Source: Ctenosaura bakeri (Eukaryota > Chordata > Lepidosauria > Squamata > Iguanidae). From it: a DNA stretch of 64,000 nucleotides. The notes beneath the pieces are model-generated. The model was not told where the DNA came from. It made no database searches and saw only the letters and a list, made by a program, of their open reading frames with translations. Made by a program: the position numbers and the translations under genes. This document shows positions 21,945-34,690 of the stretch, in pieces. How positions within the stretch are numbered: position 1 is the stretch's first letter; every line of letters starts with the position of its first letter. The stretch spans positions 62,001-126,000 of the forward strand of contig CAOLHI010001299.1 in NCBI GenBank assembly GCA_948474755.1, in the 5' to 3' direction.

Positions 21945-22215
21945 AACCCAGCATGTCATGGCTTTCAGCTGTCCCTTGTTGCTGTTTCGAAAAACTGACA
22001 GCACTATGGACAACCCTTGTGCTGAATGGCAATCTTGCACAAAAGAAGTTGTGACTCAGTGCAAAATCTAATGTGCACAATGGCATGCACGCACAACTCT
22101 TTCTCCACAACCTCGAATGGAATGCAAGCATTCTTCATCAGACAAAAATATCCCAATGTCCCCATAGGGCAACTTATGCATGTGTGAGTCACTGACAGAA
22201 TTCTAGCCAGTATAG
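21945..22215 (+). repeat. Unclassified dispersed repeat 'R4'
   Basis: Shares GGCATGCACGCACAACTCTTTCTCCACAACC-like blocks, CATCAGACAAAAATATCC and GTGTGAGTCACTGACAGAATTC with 43640-43950 and 62615-63035. Confidence 0.55.
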
Positions 22216-24485
22216 TGTGGTGACCTGTCCCTGTTCTAATGCAAAATATTTTTGTTGTGGCTTGGCCTTGAATGGGCTATGAAGAACCATTAGCTATGCA
22301 AAAGACCTACTTTTGGTCAAATGAAAACCTGCTAGCACTGGTTGTTTGACACGGATCAATACAGGTTCTGAAGTTGGGGAATTTCCTTAGGATGGCAATC
22401 AGGATGATTGCTTGCACTTCAGGATTTACTGTTATACCACTGATAAACTGTCCTCAGTTCTAGTTTCATCTTCTGTGCTATACATTTTAATTCTAACTCC
22501 TCTCTTTAAAGAAAAAGAAAAAGTTTCAAATTCTGGAGCTTGATGATTTGCTACCAATATAATTTCAGATAGATCCATCCTAGGACGCCACTTCCTTGGA
22601 TTACCAGACTAAACTTTCAAAAGCAAGATGAGCTATTAAATCATGTGAACAACATGTCCTCTAACGTCATGATTACAAGGTGGATTACAAGACTTCTCTG
22701 AATTTCTCTTTTCCTGGTACAAAAGTTGCATTGCCTTTTCTGGAACCTCCCAGGAGCAGCAATTGACTTTCTAAGTATGTTGAGCTCACTCAGCACACTA
22801 TTTAATGCCTTAATAACCCCAGTTTAAAAACTGAAAGTGAACTTTGGGCTTGTGCACATTTTTGGCAGTGTAGTCATCCTCCCCGCTAAGGTCCCAGAGT
22901 GGAAAACGGTCCCCTTCCCTGCCATAGTTGCCCTCTTCTGCTTTATATTTACAAGCAGCAACAGCTTTGTAAGGTCTCAGGCAAAGTCAAACCATGGGGA
23001 CAAGGTCAAAATGATCCAAGGAACACACAGTCTTCCAATAGCTTTGCAAAAGTCTAAGTGCTGAATCCAGACTCAACCCCCACCCCCTAGAATCAGAGAT
23101 ATAGTTAAAAAAAAAAATCAATACTTTTTTTTTAAATGCTCATTGAAACCTTGTACTACAACAACTCAAGTGTGGTCTGAACCATTCCCTGAGGCAGAGG
23201 AACACATGTCAGCCCCACCACCACTGCTAAACCACAATAATCCATTGGAAGTTTCAGCTCGACATCGAAAGTCTAGTTGCCTTTAACAGGCTTTGCTCAA
23301 TGAGCTATTTAACAATCCTCAACACCCACTAGGGCTTGAGCTGGATGAGACAAAGTTATCAGAGGAGATCTACAGTTCTTTGACAGAGTGTCATTCCAAT
23401 CATACACCCCTCCCAGCTACCCCTAAAGCAAAGACTTACAGGGAGTTCCCAGCAATCCGGAATGGTATCTTCTCAGTAACAACTCGTATGGGGGGTATCT
23501 GTTGTGCCAAAAGTTCCCGTTGTAAAGGGGATTCGAAGGAGGAGACCTGCTCCACTCTCTACTCCTTGATCCTGTCTCTGAGATTCTTGCTGCCCCTTCA
23601 CAGCTGATTATATCTGGAAGGCCTGAGCTATGTTGGGAGGATGAAAAGGATGGTCTATTTTTAGGGGGTAGGCAAGTTGCTATTCCATCAGGCTGAGTCA
23701 ATCACGGCTTCTTGTAACCTTGCTTGGGAGGGGAAAAGGAATGCCTGATGCTGGCAGCAAGTCCTGCAAGTTTGTACCACTAAGAGGACTTACTCATAGT
23801 CAAGCGACCCCCTCCTTGACGCCAAACTTTCATTCTGGAAATCTAGCAAGGGAAGCGGTTCAATTTCCAAACAGCACATCAGGGATTGGGAACACTCCCC
23901 TGAGTCATGAACCGAATTGTTGTGTCATGGGAACACCGTCGTCATTGTCACGTCATGTGTTCTATATGACAGCAAAAACTAATTCTGGACATTGACGGGA
24001 ATCTTCCTATTGACTTAAGCTGGAGTAATGTGGGGGGAGGATGTTTCATGGTAGTATAAGTACTTGGTCAGATATTGCATAAGGTGCTATCCTCTACCTC
24101 CTTGTGCAACAAGGTTTTCCTGATGGTGCAGTGGCTGATGGACAGTACTCCCAAATCCATATGGCTACTGATTGGCCTGGTGGTGCACCAGGAGAGCTCC
24201 TTCCTACCACCATTCAGTGTACCAACCAAGCTTCCATATGAACATCCTGATAAAGCCTTATGCTCATACTATATAAGCCTTATGTTCATACTATACTCAT
24301 ACTATATTGACTTTGGTCCATTCTAGTCAATGTCTTTTGGATTCAATCCCAGCTTAATTCACTGGTAAGATTTTTTTTTCCATTGTAAGTTAAGGGTTTT
24401 TTTAAGAAACCCAATGCTTCCTACATTTGGCTGCTTTTCCAGCTTCTCCCAAAGTTTCACCACAGATGACTGAGACTGTCCTTGA
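22216..24485. other. No recognisable gene or repeat
   Basis: About 2.3 kb. The open frames at 23293-23607 and 23720-23995 have no domain I recognise. The part around 23970-24340 has some LTR-like traits (a TATA-like GTATAAGTACT at 24054 and clustered CATACTATA words), but I found no boundaries. Confidence 0.35.
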
Positions 24486-24668
24486 TGTTGTTATGTATCT
24501 TCAAGTCCAACATGGCAATCTTAAGACAAACCTATCATAGGATTTTCTAGGGCTGAGAGTGACACACCCAAGGTCACCCAGTGGGTTTCCATGGCAGAGT
24601 GGGGAATCGAACCCTGGTCTCCAGGGTTGTAGTCCAACTGCTCAAACCACTACACCATGCCAGCTTGA
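24486..24668 (-). repeat. tRNA-derived SINE, minus orientation
   Basis: Complete: inverted tail (TGTTGTTATGTATCTTCAAG), body, CACCCAAGGTCACCCAGTGGG, inverted B box (GGGGAATCGAACCCTGG) and inverted A-box region (CTCAAACCACTACACCATGCC). Confidence 0.85.
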
Positions 24669-25098
24669 GCCTGCCCTACCATTAAGCAAAGTGAGGCAGT
24701 TGCCTCAGGTATCAAATGCTGGGAGGTGGCAGCAAGATGATAGAAGTAGGGCATGTGTGTCATGCATTTTGACTACTGCTCCCTAGACATCTACCTGTGG
24801 CTGCTAGGCAGAATCTGGGAATGTTACTTCTTTTTCAACTGTCACTCCCAGAATCCCCTACTCAGAACTTGTATATCTCAGAATTACTAGGAACTGGGGA
24901 CAAAATGAGGGAGAGTTGTTCTTGCTTCCATGTTCAGCTTATGAGCTTTCCAGAGGTCATGGACTGAACACTGATGGAAAAAGGAAACTGAGTTCTATGG
25001 ATCTTGAATGTGTTCCAGGAAGCCTTGTCTGTTTTTATTACAGAAAAGATTAATTATTCTGGAAAAAAAGAAAGCAGCACTTTCACCACCAGGTGGCC
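24669..25098. other. Mostly unique, small fold-back block near 24840
   Basis: TCACTCCCAGAATCCCCTAC resembles the fold-back MITE half-arm. Nothing else is recognised. Confidence 0.35.
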
Positions 25099-25106
25099 CT
25101 CTAAGC

Positions 25107-25441
25107 CAGAGCTTTCCAAACTTTTCGTGTTGGTGACACACTTTTTTAGACATGCATCCTTTCACATCACAGTAATTCAGTTTTACTAGCAAACCAGAAG
25201 TTAAATTAATCCCTTACAAAAGATACATAATACATATACATACATAAATTGTAATATACATACACAAATTGTAATAACAAAATGCATGGGAACACAACAT
25301 ATCTCATAAAAACCTTTCATATATTTTTAAAAAATATATGATTTATAAATAATAACTTACATTTCCAATATTGCAGGTGACACACCTATACACTTCAGGC
25401 AATGCGCTAATGTGTTGTGGCACACCATTTGGAAAGCTCTA
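25107..25441. mobile_element. hAT-type MITE, 335 bp, with perfect 8-bp target duplication
   Basis: Its ends are CAGAGCTTTCCAAAC and ATTTGGAAAGCTCTA. CTCTAAGC flanks both sides (25099-25106 and 25442-25449). The inner GTGACACAC and GGTGACACACC words are mirrored near the two ends. The centre is AT-rich (TACATA repeats). Confidence 0.9.
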
Positions 25442-25449
25442 CTCTAAGC

Positions 25450-26094
25450 CTTTCCAATCCTGTAATTGGAACAATGCTCAGATGTCCTCATAAGTATGCT
25501 TTAATAGAAATTCAAAAAAAAATTGGCCAAGAAATATTAGAACTTAGTACTGTGCTCTGTTCTAGAAGGTAGGGATGATTGTTGTGCCATTCTCCTCCTC
25601 TCCTTCCCCCTTTTATATGTTTGCCAACTCTGAAAACTTGATTTAAGGACGTTAGAAAAGAGAAGAAAGAATGAAAGGAGTCGGATCACATTGGGATAAG
25701 CTGTGGATGGAAAGAATATGCATTGTTTTTCATTTCACTGTCATTTTCATTGTTATGCACCTTTTCCCTATAGCAGGGCTGAGCAACTTCCAGAAACTGG
25801 TGAGCTTGAATGGCCCCCTGCCACACTTACCACTCTCAGAATTTAGTGGAGAAGGCTAACAAAAAAGAAAAAAAGAAAAAGAAAAGCCTTCCCATGGAGA
25901 GCTTCATCTTACATTTTTCTGTCCTGGGCTCTTTCAGGCATTGATGAAATCTTTTTAAAATCCAGGAAGCAACCCATGATTTGAAATTTGTGTGGCAGAC
26001 TGGAGGAGCCCAGCATAGGTTTCAACATGGCCTTGGTAGAATGTGGAGGGGGTTAAATGAAGTAGACTCAGAGCTGAATCTCAGGACCTGGCCA
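25450..26094. other. No recognisable feature
   Basis: Unique-looking DNA with an A-rich run near 25860. Confidence 0.4.
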
Positions 26095-26958
26095 TGTTAC
26101 CCTGTATGTTGGGGGTCCCGGGAGGGGTGCCCAAATTACCAAATAAAAACACAAGATGGGGGAAATTAGACCCGAGCACTCTCTTAAGCTAACGAGAGGC
26201 AGGGTAACTTTAGCTGGGATCTTTTACTCTATGTCTGCAGCGTCAGATCAGAGAGCGGCTAGACAAGTTCTAAAGCAACAAATAATAGTTTTATTAAGGA
26301 CAAACAACATGAAAGACACGACATACACTAACTAACTGAGAAATAGAAACGGAGAGTTTCAGGGAATGTGCAATACGACACCTGTTCACATAGTCCTGGA
26401 GAGAAGAGGAGGTTGAGGGGAAGAAAGCTCAGTGCGGTTCGCTGAGGGGGCGACTCACTGGACAAACTGACAGCAAGGCAGGATAGCAGTCCGGAGTGTT
26501 CCTGAGTGTTCCGAGGAAGGTTCGGATTTGGGGACCTTTTATAGGGTGGATTTTACCCACAGGCCATGCCATGCTCAGTGAGAACAAAGGGAATTTGTAG
26601 TTGGACAAGGCGTTGGAAAAGGTCAAGTTTTACATGATGAGCTTAGTGCTGGATGACAATAGTATGGCCAGTATGCAAATGGCCCAACATAAAGGAATGG
26701 CTCGGCACTCGGCCGGGCATCTCTGTGTAAAGTCGCACTGAGCAAGGCTGGTTTGCAAGAAGGAGTGGTCCCTTAAGCATCGGAGAGGCATTAAGTTGGA
26801 ATGTACAACCATTAACGGCCGCGCCTGTTAGGTGCTTGTCTGGTGGCCCTTGCAAACACGTGGAGTAGGGTGGCAGAGAAAGGTCACATAAAGGCCAAAT
26901 TATTTGATATTAAGAGATATCTAGTGCTCTCACCAGACATATCATTACCGTGGTAACA
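26095..26958 (-). mobile_element. Solo LTR, family A, minus orientation
   Basis: On the minus strand the block starts TGTTACCACGG and ends GGTAACA, with GCCA on both flanks (26091-26094 and 26959-26962), a 4-bp target duplication. It carries LTR signals in the correct order on that strand: a TATA box (CTATAAAAGG, near 26533-26543) and a downstream poly(A) signal AATAAA near 26290. A close sibling lies inverted at 61808-62606. No internal gag or pol sequence is attached, so it is a recombined solo LTR. Confidence 0.9.
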
Positions 26959-27310
26959 GCCACACTTCCCTGGTCTCAAAGGAGAGAAGAAGGCATCTCA
27001 GGGGAAGAGCAACACTATTAAAAACTATGTACTGCTGGCACCTGTTAGGTTGTAGACTGCTTCAAGGTGGCTGCAGTCAACTCCTCACCTGACAACCTTA
27101 TTCCACAGGGATAGAAGACTAAACAGCAGGGACACAGTTTACATGTTCATAGTCTTCTCTCTTTATGGGAAGATAGAATCAGAGTCTGGAAAAGTAATTT
27201 TTCTGGACTCCAGCTCCAAGCATCAACCAGACAAAATGTAATATTTTCATGTTCCAGGTAGGCTGTATTTCTATTTTCAATATAGTCACTGTTTCAAAAT
27301 TGGCACTTAG
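26959..27310. other. Unique-looking
   Basis: Nothing is recognised apart from a half fold-back block near 27200. Confidence 0.4.
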
Positions 27311-27318
27311 ATAGATAC

Positions 27319-28627
27319 CAGTGATGTAGACTCAAGTCAATCGACTTGGACTCAAGTCAGACTTCAGTGACTCAACTCAGACACTTGACTCGGCAAAAAT
27401 TACACACTGACTCAACTTGACTTGAGACTTGCGTATTTTTAGTGACTGACTTGCTGCCCTTGGTTTAGTAATATAACACATTCATTCAGAAACCTTACAA
27501 CTTACTAGCCACATGACGATCTGTCTCAAGCCCAAAGTGTGAACACATTTCTCAGAGGGAACAGCAAATGGGTTAGGCAATGGGCTTGAGGTGGTGCTGA
27601 GGTCTGCTAAGCAGTCTGTCCCTGCTATGTATAGGGGGAGCTTTCTAAAACTTTTCCTAAGAGCAGAAAGCAAGACTTGCGGCCATTGTGCAGGGTGAGT
27701 ATCTCAGCTGGGAAGAGAACATGTGTTAGGCAACGGCCTTAAGGAGGAAGGATCCTTCCTTCTTAAGGTTTTGGAGCTGCAGTAATGGGGAGTAAGAAGG
27801 ATCCTATTCCCCATTTCTGAAGCTATAGATGGCAAAATCACAAATCTGGAGGGCCAACTCTACTTAAATTGTTAAAATTGCCTTTATTCGACTCTGTCCA
27901 GAAATTCTGGAATACACGTTGGCATATAAAGTTGGTTCCCAGACTTGAGACTTGACTTGAAAGTACCTTGCAAGGACTTGAGACTTGGGCCCTTTTCGCA
28001 TGGGCCTTTTCTCGCGCGCCAGCCCCGTGAGCCTCACGGGAGTGGGAGCATCGCTCCGCACGACGCACTCCCACTTCCACTGGGCTCATAGGGCTGAAGC
28101 GGCGCGAGCATGGTTTTTTTGATTTTCGCTTCGAAACAAAAATCACCCGCGCTCGCGCAACACTCCTGGCGCCCGCACGCACTTACCTCTCGTGCGGAGC
28201 GTCGGGAGCCAGCCGGGTCGCGCTTCCTTCCCTCCGCTCCTGCGGAAGGAAGGGACGGGGCAGGGCGCTAGCGCGACGGACGCAACATATCCTGCTTCGC
28301 GCGCGCGGGGGGGCGGACGCGACAAGCGCCTTTCTCGCACGCGCGGGGGGGAAGAGGGGTCAGGCTCCTTTCTCACGCGCGCGGGGGGGGATGGAGGGGA
28401 CAGGCTCCTTTCTCGCGTGCGCGCGCAGGGGGGAATGGACGGACGCACGAGCCGCCGTCGCCTCTGGGAGGCTGCCGCTTCCCCGCTCGTTCCCTCACCT
28501 GCGGAAGGAAGGAGGGGGAAACGGCAGCCTCCCGGAGAAGGCTTCTTGCGCGAGCCGCCCTCCTCCGTCGCGCCAGCGCCAGCGCTGCGAAAAGGGCCTT
28601 GGAGTAAAAGACTCAAATACATCACTG
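27319..28627. mobile_element. hAT-type transposon with a nested GC-rich MITE, perfect 8-bp target duplication
   Basis: Its ends are CAGTGATGTAGACTCAAGTC and GACTCAAATACATCACTG, an imperfect inverted repeat. ATAGATAC flanks it at 27311-27318 and 28628-28635. Both subterminal regions are packed with GACTTGAG/CTCAAGTC words in both orientations (27331-27470 and 27945-27985), probable transposase-binding repeats. No transposase is encoded. About 610 bp of its length is the MITE at 27988-28598, leaving about 0.7 kb of its own sequence. Confidence 0.9.
27988..28598 (-). mobile_element. GC-rich MITE copy 4, nested in the hAT element
   Basis: Its ends are GGCCCTTTTCGCATG and CTGCGAAAAGGGCC, flanked by TTG on both sides (27985-27987 and 28599-28601). 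It is inverted relative to copy 1. It has three units of a roughly 39-bp GC-rich tandem repeat, with CCTTTCTC at 28329, 28367 and 28407. The family hairpin is at 28121-28144. It is the longest copy of the family here. Confidence 0.9.
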
Positions 28628-28776
28628 ATAGATACATAGACAGACACATACACACACACACATATTAGCACATTCAAATTGAAATAACTCTTTGTTTGGG
28701 GAGCTGGTTGCTTCCTTTTTCTTTTTCTTTTTCTCTCTTTTTTTTTTTTTTGGAGGACCTTAAAGTGGCTACTGTC

Positions 28777-29545
28777 ATATCCTCCAACATTTCACAGATG
28801 AAAGCTGGGACACATACGGTCAAGCAACATCACGGCATGGTCAAGATGGCAAAAGTTATTCTGGAGGAAGAACACTCAAGCTAGAAGTGGCTGCAGCAGT
28901 TTGCTTTTGCCTGAACCTACTGGGAAGGGCAAAATTGTGCCCCTTTTTCTCCTAGGCCCTTACTTCACGATGTTGCCATGCTGGCATGGCAATGCATTGC
29001 TGTCAGTCCAGGATGCGTTCCATCGCATGACATCATCACGGTCCCACTCCAGTCCCACTGCCATTGTTGTTGCACGATATACCATTACCAGAAGAAATCC
29101 TGGAAAGCCCCCTTTCCTGCAACAATCCCATTGCCGGCAGTCACACAGGAAGGGGCTGAAGTGCTATGAAGCACTTCCTTCTGGAATACAGTATGGAAGA
29201 GGTGGGCTGTACTGAGAAAGGAAAAAGCATGTCCCTAGTGCTACTCAGCCACTGGCAGCTGGCCAGGTGTAGAGAGGAATGTTCAAGTCCCAATCCCATC
29301 CCAGCAATGGCACTGCTGGGATGATTCTGGGACATCATGGGATGAAGGTATGGTGTGGAAATGGCCCTAGTCTTCTGCTGAGTTGCATGCAAACTCCATT
29401 TGCACTTTGTAGTCTGTAGCAATTGAAGTAGGCTGAGGGCAATGGGATAAAGTGAGATGGGGAGAGGGAAACAGTGACATTTCACAAGCAGCTCAAAAAG
29501 TGGGAGAACAGAGGATCAAGAGAGACAATTCCTGCCAACTTGGAA
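28777..29545 (-). repeat. R3 repeat, minus orientation, interrupted
   Basis: 28777-28945 matches the reverse complement of the right half of the family (ATATCCTCCAACATTTCACA, CTGCAGCAGTTTGCTTTTGC). 29395-29545 matches the left half (GCAATTGAAGTAGGCTGAGG). The roughly 450 bp between them is unrelated and is probably an insertion without ends I can read. Confidence 0.55.
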
Positions 29546-30097
29546 GAGTCCAGAGGATACACACTGTAGGCTCCACAGATCTCGCTAGTGTCCAAGTCTC
29601 AGTTTTTCTTTTGATTGGGCCACTCTCCTGCCTCTCTGTATCACTTTGTTACTTTCCTCCAAGCCTTGCAGCTTGAAAAATCCAGCTCTGTTATGTAATT
29701 GCCTCTAGGGACACTGAGCAGACTCGACTAATTGTCACTTATAAGAGAATTTGCAACCCAATTAGGAACAGCATACACTAGAGATCTGGCAGGATGATGT
29801 CTGTTCTCTTCTCCTGACTCTGGAACCACGGATGGATGTTGCCTGGACCCCCACCTTGTATCACACTATGGCCACAGGGGATTTCCTCCTTTGGCTATAT
29901 TCCCAAACTTAGGTTCTCAATGCTATGTGTTACAGATAGGATTCTGGCTCCAGTTTCCATACATCATTGTGCCCTGAAATTCACTGGATGATAGGGTTCT
30001 CAGATCTCAGAGCCTGGCCCCTCTTCTCCAGTCCTCAAGACAAAGGGGAGGAACCTCAGGGTGAGAGCACTGCCTTGAAAATTTGCTATGTATATGA
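29546..30097. other. No recognisable feature
   Basis: Unique-looking DNA. Confidence 0.4.
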
Positions 30098-30298
30098 GGC
30101 CATTTCCTCCCTACACTGTTATAGTGCTATTATTCCACTTTCAACATCCTATGGAATTCTGGGGTTTGTAGTTTACTGAGGCCCAAGAACTCTCTGGCTG
30201 AGAATTCTCAATGCCCCTCCCTAAACTGTAAGCCCCAGGATTCCATAGGATGTTGAAAGTGGAATAATAGCACAATAACAGCGTAGGGAGGAAAAGCC
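30098..30298. mobile_element. GGCC-ended MITE, about 200-bp variant
   Basis: The left end is GGCCATTTCCTCCCTACACT and the right end is AGCGTAGGGAGGAAAAGCC. The arms contain TTCCACTTTCAACATCCTAT and its complement. The central CTCTCTGGCTGAGAATTCTC is shared with the 9217 and 39477 copies. Confidence 0.75.
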
Positions 30299-31413
30299 CT
30301 CATTCTTAAGCAACACATCTTTTCTCCTTCTTTTCCAAGAAGATCCAACAGTCTTCAGCCTTTCCTGTCTATGTAATGTCAGCTCAAGCTATCAAACATT
30401 TCTTTTTATTATTGTTGCTATTATTAAACATTTTCCAGTACAATAAAAATGATACTTAAAAAAAAACAGGAACAAGAAAAACGGTAAAGAACAAGAATAA
30501 CGAAACAAAAGCATTTACATTTGACTTCCAATGTTCCTAACAATGATTATACAAAACCACATAAAAATAACTTTTCTGATTGCAAATATCATTCATATAC
30601 TTCTACTGCTTTTTGAAATCTACTAGTTACCAAATTCTACAGTTAACATGCTGTTCTCTTTTCCTTTCAAAAAGTCAATTAAAGGTCCCCAGTCTTTCAA
30701 AAAGGTCACTGGGGATTTTTCTCTGATCATTGTTGTTAATTTATTCATTTCAACTAAATCCTGTCAATTTGAGCAGCCAGTCCTCACTTGCTGATGTTGC
30801 TGTGTTTTTTTCCACTTCTGTGCCTAGAACATAAAAAGATCACTAGATGGTGCTAGTGTCTAAGCAATTCCACTGCTTGCTCTTTGAAAGTCCTTTTTCC
30901 TTCCAATGGCAGCTGTTTTTACTCACTCTGCATGGATTCTAGCTTATTGTTTTGCCCTGCCAGTGTTGAACTGGCCATCACACCACAAAATAGATCCAAT
31001 GGCTAAAATCCTGAGAAAGGTGCTGGCTCCTTCTCCCCACAATCTGCCTCCCAGCTGCCTATGAAGCCTACCTGTCATGTCTTAGATAACTTGCTCTCCA
31101 AAATTTAACTCAGAATTTCAAAAAGAAACATTTGTTTTAAGGAAAGCAAGCGTCTAAGTTGGCTACAGCATCAACAGTATTTAAGCTGGTTACAGGTTTT
31201 ATATGTTCTCATACAAATTTTGGCATGCATATCAATGATTAGTTAAAGTTGTAAATGTCAAGGCATCCAACCAGCCCAATCTTACAATTATTTACACATT
31301 TTTCATCCTGGAAGCAAGAAGTTCCTGTCCCCTTATCTATGCATAGCCAATTCTCATAACACCTTCCTACTGCTTCTTTGTTCCCCCCCTTTTGAGTTTA
31401 ACATATGGATGGC
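30299..31413. other. AT-rich, no recognisable gene
   Basis: 30400-30620 resembles an A-rich LINE tail in inverted orientation, but I cannot assign a family. Confidence 0.35.
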
Positions 31414-31725
31414 ATAGAATCATAGAATCATAGAAATGTAGAGTTGGAAGAGACCACACGGGCCATCCAGTCCAACCCCCTGCCATGCAGGAACACCCTC
31501 AAAGCACTCCCGACAGATGGCCATCAAGCCTCTGCTTAAAAACCTCCAAGGAAGGAGACTCCACTACACTCTGAGGCAGCAGATTCCACTGCCGGACAGC
31601 CCTGACCGTCAGGAAGTTCTTCCTGAGGTTCAGGTGGAATCTCCTTTCCTGCAGTTTGAATCCATTGCTCCTTGTCCTGGTCTCTGGAGCAGCAGAAAAC
31701 AAGCCCTCTCCTTCCTCTACATGAC
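31414..31725 (-). repeat. CR1 LINE 3' end, minus orientation
   Basis: On the minus strand it encodes the C-terminal part of a CR1 reverse transcriptase ORF (motifs RRFHLNLRKNF, then PQSVVESPSLEVF), followed by the 3' UTR and the terminal tandem ATTCTATG repeats (31414-31432). The tandem octamer end and 5' truncation are hallmarks of CR1 insertions. It is one of the better-preserved CR1 ends in the window. Sequence similarity to CR1 stops near 31725. Confidence 0.85.
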
Positions 31726-32138
31726 ATGGCATGGCGTCCATCTTGTCAGCCTTGATTTGGCTCCTCCAGCTTTGATCGGTGACAGAAGCTGCGTTCAGGA
31801 ACTCAACCAAGCTCGAGGAGGAGGAGACAGGTCTTCTAGAGTCAAACCTGGCTTGGAAACAGCTCTCCATGTTTTTCACTGTGGACAGACTCATTCACCA
31901 AACAACAAGATTCTCTGTCGATTGACTCTTGGAAATCCTGCCATTGAATTATTTGAAAAACAGCAGGTTCTAGGCCTTTTCCATCTGGCTCCACCTTCTG
32001 TAAAAAAACTTTTGTCCCAAATCCTAAAATGCACTGAAAGAGGAAGAGACTTGCCCACAATTTCTACCAATTTCACTCTTCCCACACCCGACTAGAAGCG
32101 TGTTATTGCACCACATGCCGGTCCAGTGTTTAACCTCA
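31726..32138. other. Unrecognised sequence abutting the CR1 end
   Basis: The frames here continue antisense through CR1 but show no domain of their own. Confidence 0.35.
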
Positions 32139-32146
32139 TCTCCTAT

Positions 32147-32316
32147 CAGTGGTGCATCTAGGGTAAACAGCACGTGGGGCAAACATGGAAGTTGAGCCCT
32201 TACCTTATTTCCCCTATATCCACCCCCTACTCTACATACATAGCTTTCTTCACCCCACCCCCAGCACTGGCATCTGGGGCATGTGCCCTCCTTGCCCCTC
32301 CCTAGATATACTTCTG
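32147..32316. mobile_element. hAT-like MITE, 170 bp
   Basis: Its ends are CAGTGGTGCATCTAGGG and CCCTAGATATACTTCTG. The flanks TCTCCTAT (32139-32146) and TCTCTTAT (32317-32324) are an 8-bp duplication with one mismatch. Confidence 0.8.
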
Positions 32317-32324
32317 TCTCTTAT

Positions 32325-34499
32325 TCAACATCACCCTCCAGTCAGGTGGCCTCATACTTGAATGGCTCTCTTCCCTCCTGTTGAGATCTAGACAGATTGA
32401 AAAATGTGGTTGCTAGATTTCACAACATCCCTCAAAATTAATTGAACAAGTAAAGACATCACACATCCTTACTGAGGGGTGTTTAGCAGAACTACACTTC
32501 CCATTATCCACTCAGAGGAGCATGCTTTCTCTGCTGATTTGTTCCTGCTGTTTGTCTTTCCTGTTGGAAAGGAATGTGTTTGGAAAGGGTGGAAGAGATG
32601 GCATTGGAGGAAGGATAGGGTGACAGGCATAGTGGAAAATATTTTCCAGGTCCCTTTTTTTTTTTTTTTTCATTTGAACTTCTGGACCTGTGAAGCTCAA
32701 CTCTGGAATTAGAATCCCTTAGCTTGCTGAGATGCCACTTTTCACAATCAGCTGGAAGTTGAATTAAAACAGATGTTCCATACTTCATGAAGTGTTTATA
32801 CTCTCCAGTGGTGCCCGATAAAATAATGTTTACTTACAAGTAAATTATATTCAACAAAGCCCCCTTGCAGTGTTAATTAAAGGCTTCTACCTTGCACATG
32901 GTGCCTAGCTCAAGTTGACGGAAGAATCAGGAATGAATTGCCCTTTAATTGCCCCCACAATTGACCGGCTTCTATTTTCTTTGCCTTTAGTCACTCTTTT
33001 CCTTGCATTTATTTTGTTTGCATTCTCCAAGAATAAAGCAGCACCATTCTTTCCAAGGAAGAAAAGAGAAAAGACTGCAGGGGAACAAGTAATTAAAGCC
33101 TTCTTCCCTGCCTGCATGAAGAAAATGATGGTTAATTATGGGACAATTCAAGGATGCTCCATCACTAATTCACCATAAGACACTGCTTGTCTGCTGTGGA
33201 TGTACTGGCAATGTCCTAGTGTGGTGGTTCCATTCTCAAATGTTTAAGACTTCAACTTCCATAAGCCCAGGCCAATGTTCCCCCCTGTGGATACCAAAAT
33301 TTGGATTTTTGCAGGGGGAGAGGGGAATACTTTCAAGTCATGGTTGGCTGAATCCATGTATACAGAATCTGTGGGTATGGAAGGCCAACTGTACTTTAAA
33401 AGCCACACTTGTAATAGTGCTAAAAATAGACACGGGATAAGTATCCTTTCTGGGTTCAGTGCCAAGCTTAGAAAACTTTCCACCAAGATAAATATTTTCT
33501 ATTTGTTAGACTTTACTGTTTATTATTTCAATTGCATGCAACTATAGTGAATGGCTTATGCAACATACTTGAGGATATAACCAGGGCCTGATATCAACAC
33601 AGGGTATATCTAGACTGTTGATCCTGGCCTTCAGATATTCCTGAACCAAACTGACCATCCTAGTGTTGGAAAATTCCAACATTCTTGCCCCTACCCCTGT
33701 TGTTCTAAGGCAAGTGGGGCTTAGGCAGCATAGAGTTTCCTCTTCCTTTGCATGACGAAGCCTTCTCCTTTCTCACCTAAAGTCTCACCACTTGTTCCTG
33801 TGTCATTTAAATGCATGAATATAAATAACTTTAAGTAATTATAAGTAACTATAAGTAACCAGATCATGTGATCAAGGACAGTTCCTAGGATCATTGGCCT
33901 TATAAAACACTGCACTTCCAGACCTCTCGCCTTTGCCATTTTTGCTTCTACTTCCTTCTCTCTGTCCATGCTTCACCTCTCCACCAAGAAAATGGTGAGT
34001 TAAGAATGAAACTACTGTCTTACTTTGTCTATTCATTAGCTAATTAGGATCCAAGCTCCTCCAATGTATATGTAATTGTAAAATCCATTAGTAAATTTTT
34101 CTAAGTTTGCAACGTCAAACTACTTGCCTCGTTTTGTTTTCTTAATTGGTTTCAGTTCAGGGAAGCAACACAGAGATTGGGACATGCTTTTTCTGCTACT
34201 CTTCTAAAAGATGGCTGATTCCTAACAGTTTTAACTTTCATAGAATTTCCCAAAAGGGCTAACACCCTGGGAAACTCTAACTGCCAGCACCTAGTGCCAG
34301 GCAGAGGTGTAGATATGAGTACAGCAAAATGAGGGCATTATCTTCCAAATAAGATTTCTGCCCCATCCATGAAATATTTCCTCACTTCTCAGATTTTCCA
34401 ACACTGCAATAATGTGTTATTAGCAACTGTTGCAGAAGGCTCCTTTAATGGAAAGTGTTGTGTTTTTATCTTCATTATTATGCTTTAAATGTTTTTTAA
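32325..34499. other. Mostly unique; fragment of a mariner/Tigger-like end near 33280-33400
   Basis: GATACCAAAATTTGGATTTTTGC and GTGGGTATGGAAGGCCAACTG-type words resemble the ends of mariner-class elements. The boundaries are not clear. A poly-T run is at 32656-32671. I see no gene. Confidence 0.35.
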
Positions 34500-34690
34500 A
34501 ATGTTTCAAATTAGTGTTTTAATATGACCACTTATATAATTGCTTTTCTTATGCTTTTGTACTATATCTTGTCTTACCCGTATTTTGTCTTAACCTACTG
34601 TAAGCCCACCATGAGTCCCATGTTGGGAGAATGATAGGATATAAATTAAACCAATAAAAATGGATGGACAAATAAATGTTTTATAGGCTC
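34500..34690 (+). repeat. L2-like LINE 3' tail
   Basis: AACCTACTGTAAGCCCACCATGAGTCCC followed by GATAGGATATAAATTAAACC is the terminal block of the L2-like LINE 3' UTR. Confidence 0.5.

Noticed and set aside
31517..32095. 192-codon plus-strand open frame
   Set aside because: Starts antisense to a CR1 3' end and continues into unrelated sequence.
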